This document shows, in pieces, positions 34,778 through 43,438 of a stretch of DNA of 64,000 nucleotides. The notes under the pieces are model-generated. The model had not been told where the DNA came from. It searched no databases and saw nothing but the letters and a program-made list of their open reading frames with translations. Position 1 is the stretch's first letter. Every line of letters starts with the position of its first letter. The stretch comes from Hyphomicrobiales bacterium (GTDB lineage Bacteria; Pseudomonadota; Alphaproteobacteria; Rhizobiales; Rhizobiaceae). The stretch is taken from NCBI GenBank assembly GCA_900466605.1, contig UBMU01000036.1:1-64000 (forward strand), in the 5' to 3' direction. A program made the translations under genes and the position numbers.

Positions 34778-35443
34778 CTACTGGCTGGCCCAGATAATGC
34801 GGGCGATCCAATCCACGTCGGAAAGCTCGATCGTCCGGTTCGGATGCTCGGGATTGAGCGACATCAGTTCAATCGATCGTGGGCTCTGGCGCAACAGCAC
34901 CTTGGCCATCACCTCGCCCTCGCGTGTCTTGACGACGACGCGGTCGTTACGGCGGACCTGCGCGCCAGGCTCGACGATCAGCACGTCGCCGTCGCGGTAG
35001 AGCGGCATCATGCTTTCGCCTTGGACTTCGAGGGCATAGACGCCGGCCTTCTGCGAAGGCGCGGCCGGGAATTCCACGACGTCCCAGCCTTGCCCCGCTG
35101 GAAAGCCGCCGTCATCGAAAAATCCGCCGGCTCCGGCCTGCGCAAAGCCGAGGAGCGGGATCGAACTGCCCTGCGGCGGGAATGATCCGTCCGGAAGGCT
35201 GGAAAAGCTGCCTGCCGGGCGCATGAAGGTCAGGAATTGCTCCATGCTGGCGCCCGTTGCATCCAGCACCTTGGCGATCGATTCCGTCGACGGCCAGCGC
35301 AGCCGCCCGTCGACAGACAATCGCTTGGATTTGTTGAAAGAGGTCGGATCGAGCCCTGCGCGTCGGGCAAGACCGGATGGCGTCAGGTCATGCCGTTCGG
35401 CAAGCCTGTCGATCGCTCCCCAGATCTGCTCGTGTGACAGCAT
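34778..35443 (-). CDS. LexA-like S24 peptidase-type transcriptional regulator
   Basis: 221 residues. An N-terminal helix-turn-helix ('DRLAERHDLTPSGLARRAGLDPTSFNKSK') is followed by a linker and a LexA-type S24 peptidase domain. The catalytic Ser is S144 in 'QGESMMPLY' and the Lys is K181 in 'EVMAKVLLRQ', 37 residues later, the LexA spacing. An Ala-Gly site in 'GFAQAGAGG' (about 103-104) fits self-cleavage. It resembles repressors that respond to RecA, but it is not LexA itself. It is the first of three same-strand genes (nuclease-like, TerB), which suggests control of an adjacent stress set. Confidence 0.88.
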   Translation of the reverse strand: MLSHEQIWGAIDRLAERHDLTPSGLARRAGLDPTSFNKSKRLSVDGRLRWPSTESIAKVLDATGASMEQFLTFMRPAGSFSSLPDGSFPPQGSSIPLLGFAQAGAGGFFDDGGFPAGQGWDVVEFPAAPSQKAGVYALEVQGESMMPLYRDGDVLIVEPGAQVRRNDRVVVKTREGEVMAKVLLRQSPRSIELMSLNPEHPNRTIELSDVDWIARIIWASQ

Positions 35444-35546
35444 GTCGCCTGATTCCAGCGCGCGTGCGCAATCTCTTGATCGGCGAAATATTAACCGTAA
35501 GCTTAACGGGAGTAAAGAGAGAAGAGGAATAAAATCCTGTCTCGGC

Positions 35547-36194
35547 TCACGCCACCATGGCCATGTTGATCTTGCCGAGCTGGATTACCGCTTGTGTGCG
35601 GCTGTCGACATTGAGTTTCAGCAGGATGGCCGAGACATGCGCCTTGATCGTCGCCTCGGAAACGCCAAGCTCATAGGCGATCTGCTTGTTGAGGAGGCCC
35701 TCGGCCAGCATGGTCAGGACGCGGCTTTGCTGCGGCGTCAGCGTATGCAGCCGACGGATCAGGTCGGCGACGTCAGGGTCCTGTTCCTGCCCGTCGCGGT
35801 AGTTTTCAGGTGTAGCGATATCGCCGGCAAGGACCGTCTGGATGCCGCGACGGATGTCGTCGATCCCCGACGATTTGGAGATGAAACCGGAGGCGCCGAG
35901 TTCCAGCGCGCGGCGGATCGTGGTGGTATCATCTGTCGCGGAAATGATGACGATCGGCAGTCCTGTGAATTCGGAGCGAAGCGCCATCAGTCCGGAAAAA
36001 CCGCTGACACCGGGCATCGAAAGATCGAGCAGCATCAGGTCCGCTTCGGGGTGCTCGCCGGCGGCCATGCGTGCCGCCGCAAAATCGCCGGCCTCGACGA
36101 TCTCGGGATGGCCTTTCATGCCGATCACCGCCTGGCGAAGCGCATCCCGGAAAAGTGGATGGTCGTCGGCAATGATGATTGTCTGTTCCTGCAT
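35547..36194 (-). CDS. Orphan NarL/FixJ-type response regulator
   Basis: 215 residues from ATG 36194 (GGAG 6 bases upstream). The receiver domain has 'IIADDHPLFRDALRQAV', phospho-acceptor D57 in 'LMLLDLSMPGVSG' and Lys in 'GFISKSSGIDDI'. The C-terminal LuxR-type helix-turn-helix is 'LTPQQSRVLTMLAEGLLNKQIA' with 'ATIKAHVSAILLKL'. No sensor kinase is adjacent. The targets are unknown. The upstream intergenic stretch to the next gene is short. Confidence 0.93.
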   Translation of the reverse strand: MQEQTIIIADDHPLFRDALRQAVIGMKGHPEIVEAGDFAAARMAAGEHPEADLMLLDLSMPGVSGFSGLMALRSEFTGLPIVIISATDDTTTIRRALELGASGFISKSSGIDDIRRGIQTVLAGDIATPENYRDGQEQDPDVADLIRRLHTLTPQQSRVLTMLAEGLLNKQIAYELGVSEATIKAHVSAILLKLNVDSRTQAVIQLGKINMAMVA

Positions 36195-36283
36195 CGACAA
36201 CTCCCTCCCAAGAGCTCGATTGCCGCGTTATGCCTTGTGCTCCCACACGATGCATGACGCAATTCTGATATGACTATACCAAA

Positions 36284-36682
36284 TCATGTCTTTTGCGGAA
36301 GAGCGTTGCGGTCCTCTTCGCTTTGGAATTCCTTGACTATCCCCATGAAGCTGCGCATCCAGCGCTCCATGATCCCGATAGAGCGGTCGATTTCCGCATC
36401 CGACGGCAGGGCCTTGTTGACGATGCTTTTGTTCTCCAGCGCTGTGACGCGGGCCGAAAGCCGGTCGAGTTCCTGCTCGTAGGCGGCACGCTCGTCGGCA
36501 GCCATCCGGCAGACGAGGGATCCGTCCTTCTCTTCGCAGAGCGACATGGCGCCGGTCTGCTTGTCTAGACGCACGAAATGATCGCCGCTACGCTCGAGCT
36601 GGAAGCGGGACGTGTCGGTCTCCGCCGCATGGACGCCGAACGGCAGAAGAAGCGCGAGAAGGCCGATTGCGATATTTCTCAT
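36284..36682 (-). CDS. Small secreted coiled-coil protein of unknown function
   Basis: 132 residues from ATG 36682 (GGAGGAAACC just before). A signal peptide 'NIAIGLLALLLPFGVHA' ends near residue 20. The mature part has a strand-rich segment ('FVRLDKQTGAMSLCEEKDGSLVCRMAADE') and a helical coiled coil ('AAYEQELDRLSARVTALENK'). The two Cys could form a disulfide. I do not recognise a family. Longer frames reach further upstream but lose the signal peptide. It diverges from the DUF952-pyrD pair. Confidence 0.78.
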   Translation of the reverse strand: MRNIAIGLLALLLPFGVHAAETDTSRFQLERSGDHFVRLDKQTGAMSLCEEKDGSLVCRMAADERAAYEQELDRLSARVTALENKSIVNKALPSDAEIDRSIGIMERWMRSFMGIVKEFQSEEDRNALPQKT

Positions 36683-36790
36683 GGTTTCCTCCGGAAATCT
36701 CGGCGGCCGCCGCATTTTTCGCGGCAAGGCGTGGACATCGCCGCCGCTTTGCGGCAAAGCCCGGGAAAGACCAGCCATACCGAGGCCATC

Positions 36791-37144
36791 ATGACCCTGA
36801 CACCCACGCTTTACAAGATCGTGACGGAAACGCTCTGGCAGGAGGCGAGGGCGACCGGCATCTTCCGGGGGGCACCGATCGACCTTCAGGACGGCTACAT
36901 TCACTTCTCGACGGTCGCTCAGGTCAAGCAGACTGCGGCGCTCTACTTCCGGGACCAGACGGGGCTCCTGCTTGTTGCCGTCGACGGCGGCAGGTTCGGC
37001 GACAAGCTCGTCTTCGAACCCTCGCGCGGCGGCGATCTCTTTCCGCATCTCTATGCCGATCTGCCTTTCTCGGCCGTGTTGTGGGAAAGCCCACTTCCTC
37101 TCGATGCCGCCGGCCAGCACATCTTTCCGGACCTTCAGCCATGA
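36791..37144 (+). CDS. DUF952 family protein
   Basis: 117 residues from ATG 36791. 'YKIVTETLWQEARATGIFRGAPIDLQDGYIHFSTVAQVKQTA' is the signature of the DUF952 family, which is small, globular and related in fold to ADP-ribosyltransferase-like or glutathione-type proteins; the function is unknown. Its stop (TGA) overlaps the pyrD ATG as ATGA, so translation of the two is coupled. Confidence 0.85.
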   Translation: MTLTPTLYKIVTETLWQEARATGIFRGAPIDLQDGYIHFSTVAQVKQTAALYFRDQTGLLLVAVDGGRFGDKLVFEPSRGGDLFPHLYADLPFSAVLWESPLPLDAAGQHIFPDLQP

Positions 37145-38229
37145 TCGATCTTTTCAAGCATGCCGCCCGCAAGGGGCTGTTCCTCTTCGACCCCGAAACG
37201 GCGCACGGCATGTCGATTGCCGCCCTGAAGGCAGGCGCTGTGCCAGCCTGCCGGATCGCGCCCGATCCGCGACTGAGACAGAGCGTTGCCGGGCTGGACT
37301 TCATCAATCCGATCGGCATGGCGGCTGGTTACGACAAGAATGCCGAGGTTCCGGAAGCGTTGCTCAAGATAGGCTTCGGCTTCACCGAGATCGGCACCGT
37401 CACGCCGAAGCCGCAGCCCGGCAATCCGCGCCCGCGCATCTTCCGGCTGGTCGAGGATGAAGGCGTCATCAATCGCCTCGGCTTCAACAACGAGGGCCAC
37501 GACGCTGCCTTCGCGCGCCTGTCGGCCATTCGCGGCAGCGGCATGATCGGCGTCAATATCGGCGCCAACAAGGACAGCGAGGACCGCATCGGCGACTATG
37601 TCCTCGGCATCCGCCGGTTCTATTCGGTCGCCCGCTATTTCACCGCCAATATCTCTTCACCCAACACGCCGGGCCTGCGCGATCTGCAGGCGCGCGAAAG
37701 CCTTGCAGCCTTGTTATCGGCGGTGCTTGCGGCTCGCGATACGGAAGCCGAAAAGGCAGGTAGGAAGATCCCGGTTTTCCTGAAGATCGCACCCGATCTT
37801 ACGGAAGCGGGGCTGGATGATATCGCCACCGTGGCGCTGTCGCATGCTCTGGATGGCTTGATCGTTTCAAACACGACGCTTTCCCGCGAGGGCCTCAGGG
37901 ATCAGCATCAGGCCAAGGAGGCCGGCGGGCTTTCCGGCAAGCCGCTGTTCGACAAATCGACCGCCGTTCTCGCAAAGATGCGCAAGCGTGTCGGCTCAGA
38001 CCTACCGATCATCGGTGTCGGCGGCATCTCGTCGGCGGAAACGGCGCTGGAAAAGATCAAGGCCGGTGCCGATCTCGTGCAACTCTATTCCTGCATGGTC
38101 TATGAAGGTCCGGGACTACCCGGAACGATCGTCCGGGGGCTGTCGAAGCTGCTCGATCGCGAACGGGTAAAATCCATTCGCGATCTCAGGGATACCAGGA
38201 CGGATTACTGGGCGGCGCGGAACGTTTGA
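37141..38229 (+). CDS. pyrD: Quinone-dependent dihydroorotate dehydrogenase PyrD
   Basis: 362 residues. A class 2 enzyme: the amphipathic N-terminal helices lie against the membrane, 'GFGFTEIGTVTPKPQPGNPRPR' binds FMN, 'NISSPNTPGLRDLQ' holds the catalytic Ser, and 'IIGVGGISSAETALEKIKAGADLVQLYS' closes the barrel. It oxidises dihydroorotate to orotate in pyrimidine synthesis and passes electrons to quinone. It overlaps DUF952 by 4 bp upstream, and its last 25 bp overlap the end of the convergent MATE transporter gene. Confidence 0.96.
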   Translation: MIDLFKHAARKGLFLFDPETAHGMSIAALKAGAVPACRIAPDPRLRQSVAGLDFINPIGMAAGYDKNAEVPEALLKIGFGFTEIGTVTPKPQPGNPRPRIFRLVEDEGVINRLGFNNEGHDAAFARLSAIRGSGMIGVNIGANKDSEDRIGDYVLGIRRFYSVARYFTANISSPNTPGLRDLQARESLAALLSAVLAARDTEAEKAGRKIPVFLKIAPDLTEAGLDDIATVALSHALDGLIVSNTTLSREGLRDQHQAKEAGGLSGKPLFDKSTAVLAKMRKRVGSDLPIIGVGGISSAETALEKIKAGADLVQLYSCMVYEGPGLPGTIVRGLSKLLDRERVKSIRDLRDTRTDYWAARNV

Positions 38230-39551
38230 TCCGCCCGCGGCTTGACGAGCATCGCCAGGAACACGCCGCGAAACAGCAAGAAGCCGTTCATCGCCAGCCA
38301 TAGCCCGTGGTTGCGAAACAGTGGCACGAAGACAGCCAGCGCCAAGAGATAGCCGGCAAACGACATCAGCATCCGGTTGCGCATGTCGGTCGACCAGGTG
38401 GCGCCGATGAACACCCCATCCATCAGGAAGGCAAGCGCGCCGGTCAGACCGGTGACGGCCGCCCAGGGCAGGTAGGTCTCGGCCGCCTGCTGCACGTCAG
38501 GCGATGTCGTCAGCACGGAAATCAGCCAGGGACCGGCCAGCAGGAAGAATAAAGAAATAACGCCGGCAAGCCCGAATGACCAGAGCGCTGTCAGCTTCAG
38601 CCCGCGGTCAAACGCGGGACGATAGCGCGCGCCGATCGCTCGCCCGGTGATCTGTTCGGCCGCGTTGGCAAGGCCATCGAGGTAATATCCGGAAAGCAGG
38701 AAGAAGTTCATGAGCACGGCGTTGGCGGCGAGTGTGACCGCGCCGAAGCTCGTGCCTATCCTTGTCATGATAGTGAAAGCGGCCAGCAGCACGAAGGTGC
38801 GGATCAGGATGTCGCGATTCAACGCGAAAAGTTCGGCCAGCCGGTGCCGTGAGAAGATCTCCGCGCGCGTCGGACGGTCGGCTCGGTCGAAGCCGCTAAA
38901 CACGATCAGCAGGCCGACCAGCGCGCCGGCTGTCTCGCCGACCATCGTCCCCCAGGCGACACCGGCCACGCCCCAGTCGAGCCAGAGGCCAAGCGCGATC
39001 GCCAGCACGATGTTGGTGCCGTTGATAACAGTCTGGAGCAACAAGCCGATGCTGCCCTGGCCACGACCGAGCACGAAGCCGAGGATCGCGTAATTGGCGA
39101 GTGCTGCCGGTCCGGCAAGAATGCGGATCGAGAAATACGTGCTGGTGGCAGTGGCAACGGCGCTTTCCGGCCCCATCAGCTTCAGCCCCGCTGCAAGAAG
39201 CAGCGGCGAAAGACAGAGAAGTGCTACGCCACACGCGAGCGCAGAGATCAGCGCTCTCCAGAAAACGCCCTGCTCGGCGTGCCGGTCGTGCCGCCCGAAG
39301 GCCTGCGCCGTCAGTCCTGTGGTGGAGGCGCGCAGGAAGTTGAAGCTGCCGAGTATGAGGTCAAAGAGCATCGCGCCGATCGCAAGCCCTGCCAGTGCGT
39401 CCGGCTGGCCCATATGGCCGACGACGCCGGTGCCGACAAGGCCGAGCAGCGGCGTGGTGATGAAGCCGAGCGTCATCGGGATCGCGATCGACAGCACCAG
39501 CCGGTGCGTCACGTCGAATGCCAGCCTGTTTTCCTGAACTTGAGTATCCAT
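38205..39551 (-). CDS. MATE family multidrug/cation efflux transporter
   Basis: 448 residues from ATG 39551, with twelve predicted membrane helices. 'VLSIAIPMTLGFITTPLLGLVGTGVVGHMG' is the N-terminal half and 'NRDILIRTFVLLAAFTIMTRIG' starts the second half, as in the DinF branch. These antiporters use Na+ or H+ to export cationic or aromatic compounds. Substrate cannot be assigned. Its 3' end overlaps the end of pyrD by 25 bp on the opposite strand. Confidence 0.92.
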   Translation of the reverse strand: MDTQVQENRLAFDVTHRLVLSIAIPMTLGFITTPLLGLVGTGVVGHMGQPDALAGLAIGAMLFDLILGSFNFLRASTTGLTAQAFGRHDRHAEQGVFWRALISALACGVALLCLSPLLLAAGLKLMGPESAVATATSTYFSIRILAGPAALANYAILGFVLGRGQGSIGLLLQTVINGTNIVLAIALGLWLDWGVAGVAWGTMVGETAGALVGLLIVFSGFDRADRPTRAEIFSRHRLAELFALNRDILIRTFVLLAAFTIMTRIGTSFGAVTLAANAVLMNFFLLSGYYLDGLANAAEQITGRAIGARYRPAFDRGLKLTALWSFGLAGVISLFFLLAGPWLISVLTTSPDVQQAAETYLPWAAVTGLTGALAFLMDGVFIGATWSTDMRNRMLMSFAGYLLALAVFVPLFRNHGLWLAMNGFLLFRGVFLAMLVKPRADQTFRAAQ

Positions 39552-39582
39552 GCCTGCCTCTGAGGCGTGAGGCAGAATCGCC

Positions 39583-40080
39583 TCAGCCGGAAAGCACCAT
39601 GGCCCAGTAGGGCACGTTTCTGGAAGCGGAATTGCGCGCCACTGCAACACCCAAACCACTATAGCGGCCGAGCATGTTCTCCAGATGATGCGGCGAGTTG
39701 ATCCATGCGGTCACGACCGCAGGCACCGATTGCTGCCCGGCCGCAATGTTTTCAGCAGCCGGCATCTGCACGCCGCTTGCCTTGACACGCGGCGCGAAGC
39801 CGTCGCCGATGCCCATGACGTGCTTCATCTTGCCGGCAGATGCCATGCGCTTCGCCTGGAACATCGCCGCATCCTTGGCGGCGGGATCCGCCGAAAGCGG
39901 CGGCAATCCGTTCTTGGCACGCAACTGGTTGACGAGCGGCAGTGCGTCCGCTGTCTCGTCCTGTCCGTCTGATGGGTTGGAGGATAGCTTCGGTGCCGTG
40001 GTGCAGCTTGCAACCCCGGCGACCAATGCAAGACCGGAGATATGCAACAGGCCACGCCGTGAAAGAATGAGAGAGGTCAT
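39583..40080 (-). CDS. CAP/SCP-domain lipoprotein
   Basis: 165 residues from ATG 40080. The N-terminus has a twin-arginine-like 'SRRGLLHISGLALVAGVASC', with Cys as the lipobox, so it is probably a Tat-exported lipoprotein. The CAP domain includes 'ALPLVNQLRAKNGLPPLSADPAAKDAAMFQAKRMA', 'MKHVMGIGDGFAPRV', 'AENIAAGQQSVPAVVTAWINSPHHLENML' and a closing 'VPYWAMVLSG'. The His and Glu of the CAP cavity are present. Function in bacteria is unclear. Its start is 1 bp after the stop of the small membrane protein upstream, so the two are coupled. Confidence 0.85.
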   Translation of the reverse strand: MTSLILSRRGLLHISGLALVAGVASCTTAPKLSSNPSDGQDETADALPLVNQLRAKNGLPPLSADPAAKDAAMFQAKRMASAGKMKHVMGIGDGFAPRVKASGVQMPAAENIAAGQQSVPAVVTAWINSPHHLENMLGRYSGLGVAVARNSASRNVPYWAMVLSG

Positions 40081-40081
40081 G

Positions 40082-40348
40082 TTAGCGCCGATAGCTGAAG
40101 AGACGGATGAGAACGAAGACGGGAATGACGACCGTCGCGCCAAGCAGCAGATAGTCGCCGACGCGTCCCAGAGCGGAAAAGCCGCGATGCCAGATTTCCA
40201 GCACGAAATTGCGGAAGCCGTAGATGAAATCCAGGGGCGCCCAGCCGAATACGGCCATGATGAAGCCGACGATCAGCGATACGACCAAAAGCTTGACCAA
40301 CGTGCGGCCGACGGAATCGCCGAGAAACTTGTTCACCTGATCGGACAT
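40082..40348 (-). CDS. DUF6460-like small membrane protein
   Basis: 88 residues from ATG 40348, preceded by AGGAGATGG. Two membrane helices are visible ('VKLLVVSLIVGFIMAVFGW' and 'YLLLGATVVIPVFVLIRLF'). The pattern matches the short integrin-like DUF6460 family of alphaproteobacteria, which has no assigned function. It precedes and is coupled to the CAP lipoprotein gene. Confidence 0.72.
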   Translation of the reverse strand: MSDQVNKFLGDSVGRTLVKLLVVSLIVGFIMAVFGWAPLDFIYGFRNFVLEIWHRGFSALGRVGDYLLLGATVVIPVFVLIRLFSYRR

Positions 40349-40493
40349 GCGCCATCTCCTGTTTATCCCTGAAATACGGGCGCGAATCGTTGCTCGCAAG
40401 CCTTTTTCAGGTCTGGCGCTTCCGCCTCTGAAATAGGACTTGAGTTTTTTTGTGGCCACAGCCAAATGCGGACCGATCCAACAGGTCTTTACC

Positions 40494-41426
40494 ATGCAGC
40501 CCAACCAGCTCACTTCAGGCGATGTCATCGCCGATCGCCGCGCCGACTACGCCAAGATGCTTGACGAAAGCGGCGAACCGGATGCGGCAGCCGAATTGAT
40601 GGAACAGGCGCTGGAGCTTGCTCCTCAATGGGCAGCCGGCTGGTACCGGCTCGCCGGTTACCGCGAGAAGGCAGGCGACAGGGCCGGTGCGGTCGAGGCT
40701 TACCGGCAGACGTTGGCGGTCAGCCCGGACGATATTTTCGGCGCCGAGCTCAAGCTCGCTTTGCTTGGTGATGTCGACACGCCGGACCAGCCGCCGAGCA
40801 GCTATGTCGAGCGCCTGTTTGACGACTATGCGGAGCGCTTCGAGACCTCGCTCGTGGAAAAACTGGATTACAGCGTGCCCGGCAAGCTTGCCGCACTCGT
40901 TGCCACGACCGGCAGGCAGTATAGGCTCGCCGTCGACCTCGGCTGCGGCACTGGCCTGCTGGGACCGGAGATCCGCGATCGCGTCGCGCGGCTCGAGGGC
41001 TTCGATCTCTCGCAGAACATGCTCGCCAAGGCGGCCGAGAAGCACGTCTACGATCATCTGGCACAAGCCGACCTGTCGCTGGCTCCGGAGGCGACCGGCC
41101 TCTTTGCCGAAAGCGCGATGCATCGTGCCGATCTCGTCACGGCGGCGGATGTGCTGATGTATCTCGGCAATCTCGAGAGTGTGTTCGAGGCTGTTTCAGC
41201 AGTTGTTTTGCCAGGCGCCGATTTCGCCTTTTCCGTCGAGGATGCGGGGGAGGGAGATGGCTTCCATCTCGCGCCGTCGCTGCGCTACGCCCATTCCGAA
41301 ACCTATGTGCGCGCCCTCTGCGCCCGCCATGGTCTCGATGTCCTTGCCGTCAGCAAGACGCCTATTCGCAAAGATGGCGCAAACATCATTTCAGGCATTC
41401 TGTTCCTTACGCACAAGGCGGCTTAG
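40494..41426 (+). CDS. TPR-containing SAM-dependent methyltransferase
   Basis: 310 residues from ATG 40494. Two TPR motifs occupy roughly residues 15-85 ('AAELMEQALELAPQWAAGWYRLAGY', 'AGAVEAYRQTLAVSPDD'). A class I methyltransferase domain follows, with the SAM motif 'LAVDLGCGTGLLGPEI', the acidic loop in 'LEGFDLSQNML', and 'LVTAADVLMYLGNLE'. It is related to methyltransferases that act on small molecules or proteins; the substrate is unknown. It is divergent from the DUF6460-CAP pair and followed by a 212-bp gap. Confidence 0.85.
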   Translation: MQPNQLTSGDVIADRRADYAKMLDESGEPDAAAELMEQALELAPQWAAGWYRLAGYREKAGDRAGAVEAYRQTLAVSPDDIFGAELKLALLGDVDTPDQPPSSYVERLFDDYAERFETSLVEKLDYSVPGKLAALVATTGRQYRLAVDLGCGTGLLGPEIRDRVARLEGFDLSQNMLAKAAEKHVYDHLAQADLSLAPEATGLFAESAMHRADLVTAADVLMYLGNLESVFEAVSAVVLPGADFAFSVEDAGEGDGFHLAPSLRYAHSETYVRALCARHGLDVLAVSKTPIRKDGANIISGILFLTHKAA

Positions 41427-41638
41427 CTGAACGATTCTTGCGAAGTGATAATAGGTCAGTATTGCTTACGTATTTTGCTTGATCGCACTGCAAAACCGCC
41501 TGATAATGCTGACTAATTCAGTAGGGATGCGCTCGGCAGTCTGGGGCATCCGATATCAGTCATCACCGCACGTTTCGTCGCGCTCGGGTCTTGCTCGGGG
41601 CGCACTTGAACATGTCCGCCGTTTGGGGATCAACGACA

Positions 41639-42274
41639 ATGGCACAGCTCTTCAATGCCCTCGGTTTTTGGAACACCAGCGCGGCCCGCCATACCCCTGT
41701 CGAAGACGTTCAAGGCATCTTTTCGGGCAGCCTCGTTGCGGCGCTCGGGCTCTACATGCTCGCCAGCGCCGGCCTTTTGACGGGCAGCACCGCCGGCATT
41801 GCGTTCCTGCTCCACTATGCCTTCGGGGTGAACTTCGGTCTCGCCTTCTTCCTGCTCAACCTGCCGTTCTTCTATCTTTCCTGGACGCGGCTCGGCGCAG
41901 CCTTCACGATAAAGACTTTCATTGCCATCGGCCTGACATCGGTCATGACCAGCCTGCAGCCGAAGGTCATCGACATTTCCGCCATCCAGCCTGCCTGGGC
42001 GGCCCTTCTCGGTGGTCTTTTGCTGGGTTTTGGCCTTCTTGCGCTCTATCGCCATCGTGCCAGCCTTGGCGGTGTTGGCATTCTCGGCATCTACATGCAG
42101 GAGCGTTTCGGCATCCGTGCCGGCCTCGTGCAGATGGCGATCGACCTCTGCGTATTGGCCGCTGCCTTCTTCGTCACCACGCCGCCGGTGGTCTTCTACT
42201 CGGTTCTCGGCGCGGTGGTGCTGAACCTCTTCGTGGCCATCAACCACCGCGCCGATCGCTATATCGCGCTTTAG
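41639..42274 (+). CDS. YitT-family membrane protein
   Basis: 211 residues from ATG 41639, about 10 bp after GGGGAT; an in-frame ATG at 41612 is the alternative. Five membrane helices are visible, with 'LLTGSTAGIAFLLHYAFG' and 'GGLLLGFGLLALYRHRASLGGVGILGIYMQERFG' typical of YitT_membrane. The family's function is unknown. It converges with the AhpD-like gene, the two stops overlapping by 4 bp. Confidence 0.8.
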   Translation: MAQLFNALGFWNTSAARHTPVEDVQGIFSGSLVAALGLYMLASAGLLTGSTAGIAFLLHYAFGVNFGLAFFLLNLPFFYLSWTRLGAAFTIKTFIAIGLTSVMTSLQPKVIDISAIQPAWAALLGGLLLGFGLLALYRHRASLGGVGILGIYMQERFGIRAGLVQMAIDLCVLAAAFFVTTPPVVFYSVLGAVVLNLFVAINHRADRYIAL

Positions 42275-42732
42275 GCAGCCTGTGCCGGCTTGTCGATCGG
42301 GTGCTGCGAGCGGAAGCCGACGGCCAGCCGGTTCCAGACATTGATCGCGCCGATCGCCACAGTGATCTTCGTGATCTCTTCTTCCGTGAAGTGGGCCTTC
42401 AGGGCCTCGAAGTCGGCGTCCGGTGCGCCGGTTTCGGCAATGCGCGTGACCGCATCGACCCAACCGAGCAGAGCGCGTTCCCTAGCATCATAGACCGGCG
42501 ATTCCCGCCAGACGCACATCAGGTTGATCCACTGTTCGCTGAGCCCGTCATGGCGGGATTCCTTCACGTGCATGTCGACGCAGTAGGCGCAGCCGTTGAT
42601 CTGCGAGGCGCGAAGCTTGATCAGGTGGATGAAGCGGCGCTCGAGGCCCGATTCCTGAACATACTGCTCCAGTGCGGCGACCGCCTTATAGGCGCCTGGT
42701 GCGGCCTTGGCGAAGTTGAAACGTGCTTGCAT
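42271..42732 (-). CDS. AhpD/carboxymuconolactone decarboxylase-like protein
   Basis: 153 residues. The CMD domain holds the redox motif 'NGCAYCVDMHVKESRHDG' with C-x2-C and the proximal His, as in alkylhydroperoxidase AhpD-type proteins. It therefore probably reduces peroxides or handles thiol redox stress rather than decarboxylating. It lies 29 bp downstream of the Rrf2 regulator on the same strand. Confidence 0.88.
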   Translation of the reverse strand: MQARFNFAKAAPGAYKAVAALEQYVQESGLERRFIHLIKLRASQINGCAYCVDMHVKESRHDGLSEQWINLMCVWRESPVYDARERALLGWVDAVTRIAETGAPDADFEALKAHFTEEEITKITVAIGAINVWNRLAVGFRSQHPIDKPAQAA

Positions 42733-42761
42733 GGTTCATTCTCCTTTTTGGGTTGGGCGGC

Positions 42762-43262
42762 TCAGCGAGCCGCTCTGCGTTCATTCATTTCAAGGAAGGC
42801 GCAGCCGCGGGCGGCGATGCCGCCGTCGTCATCAGCAGCGAGCTGCACCAGGATGTCGGCGATGCTGGTCTTGGCGAGTTCGGCGCGATAGACGCGCTCG
42901 GCCCTCAGCATCGCCGCGCTGATCTGGCACGGTTTGGTGAAGTAGCGTCCCGGCAGCTGGTTCGGTCCGCGCTGGCGGATCTCGCTGCAACGGAATGCCG
43001 GCTCCGGCCCTTCGACCGCGAGCACGATGTCGAGGAGGCTGATGTCTTCCGTCAGCTTCGCCAGCCGATACCCGCCCTTCGGGCCCGAAACCGTGCTCAC
43101 GATGCCGGCGCCGGAGAGCGCCTGCAGGTGCTTCAGAAGGTAGCTTGTCGAGACGCCGTGGAACTCCGCCAGCGCAGCGGCTGAAAGCACGCCGCCCTCT
43201 GACAGGCCGGCCAGCATCGCGACGCTATGTATAGCCTGTTCGACGCCATCACCCAGTTTCAT
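42762..43262 (-). CDS. Rrf2-family transcriptional regulator
   Basis: 166 residues. The winged helix-turn-helix is 'EGGVLSAAALAEFHGVSTSYLLKHLQALSGAGIV' and the wing 'SGPKGGYRLAKLTEDISLLDIVLAVEGPEPAF'. Cys residues in 'RCSEIRQRGPN' and 'TKPCQISAAM' are fewer than the three of IscR, so an iron-sulfur cluster is possible but not certain. It sits directly before the AhpD-like gene and probably controls it. Confidence 0.88.
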   Translation of the reverse strand: MKLGDGVEQAIHSVAMLAGLSEGGVLSAAALAEFHGVSTSYLLKHLQALSGAGIVSTVSGPKGGYRLAKLTEDISLLDIVLAVEGPEPAFRCSEIRQRGPNQLPGRYFTKPCQISAAMLRAERVYRAELAKTSIADILVQLAADDDGGIAARGCAFLEMNERRAAR

Positions 43263-43438
43263 CGGGTCATCTCCTCAAATCGTGGATAAAAAATATCGAC
43301 GATTGTTTGATCTGTCAAGTGTGGTGTATGCGGAAGATCTAATAGAAGACGCTTCCTACTCGTCCGGGGTTGTGAAGCGATAGGGATTCGCTAAAGTCGG
43401 CCCTGTTGGGCAAAAACAATTCCAATAAGGGAACAGCA

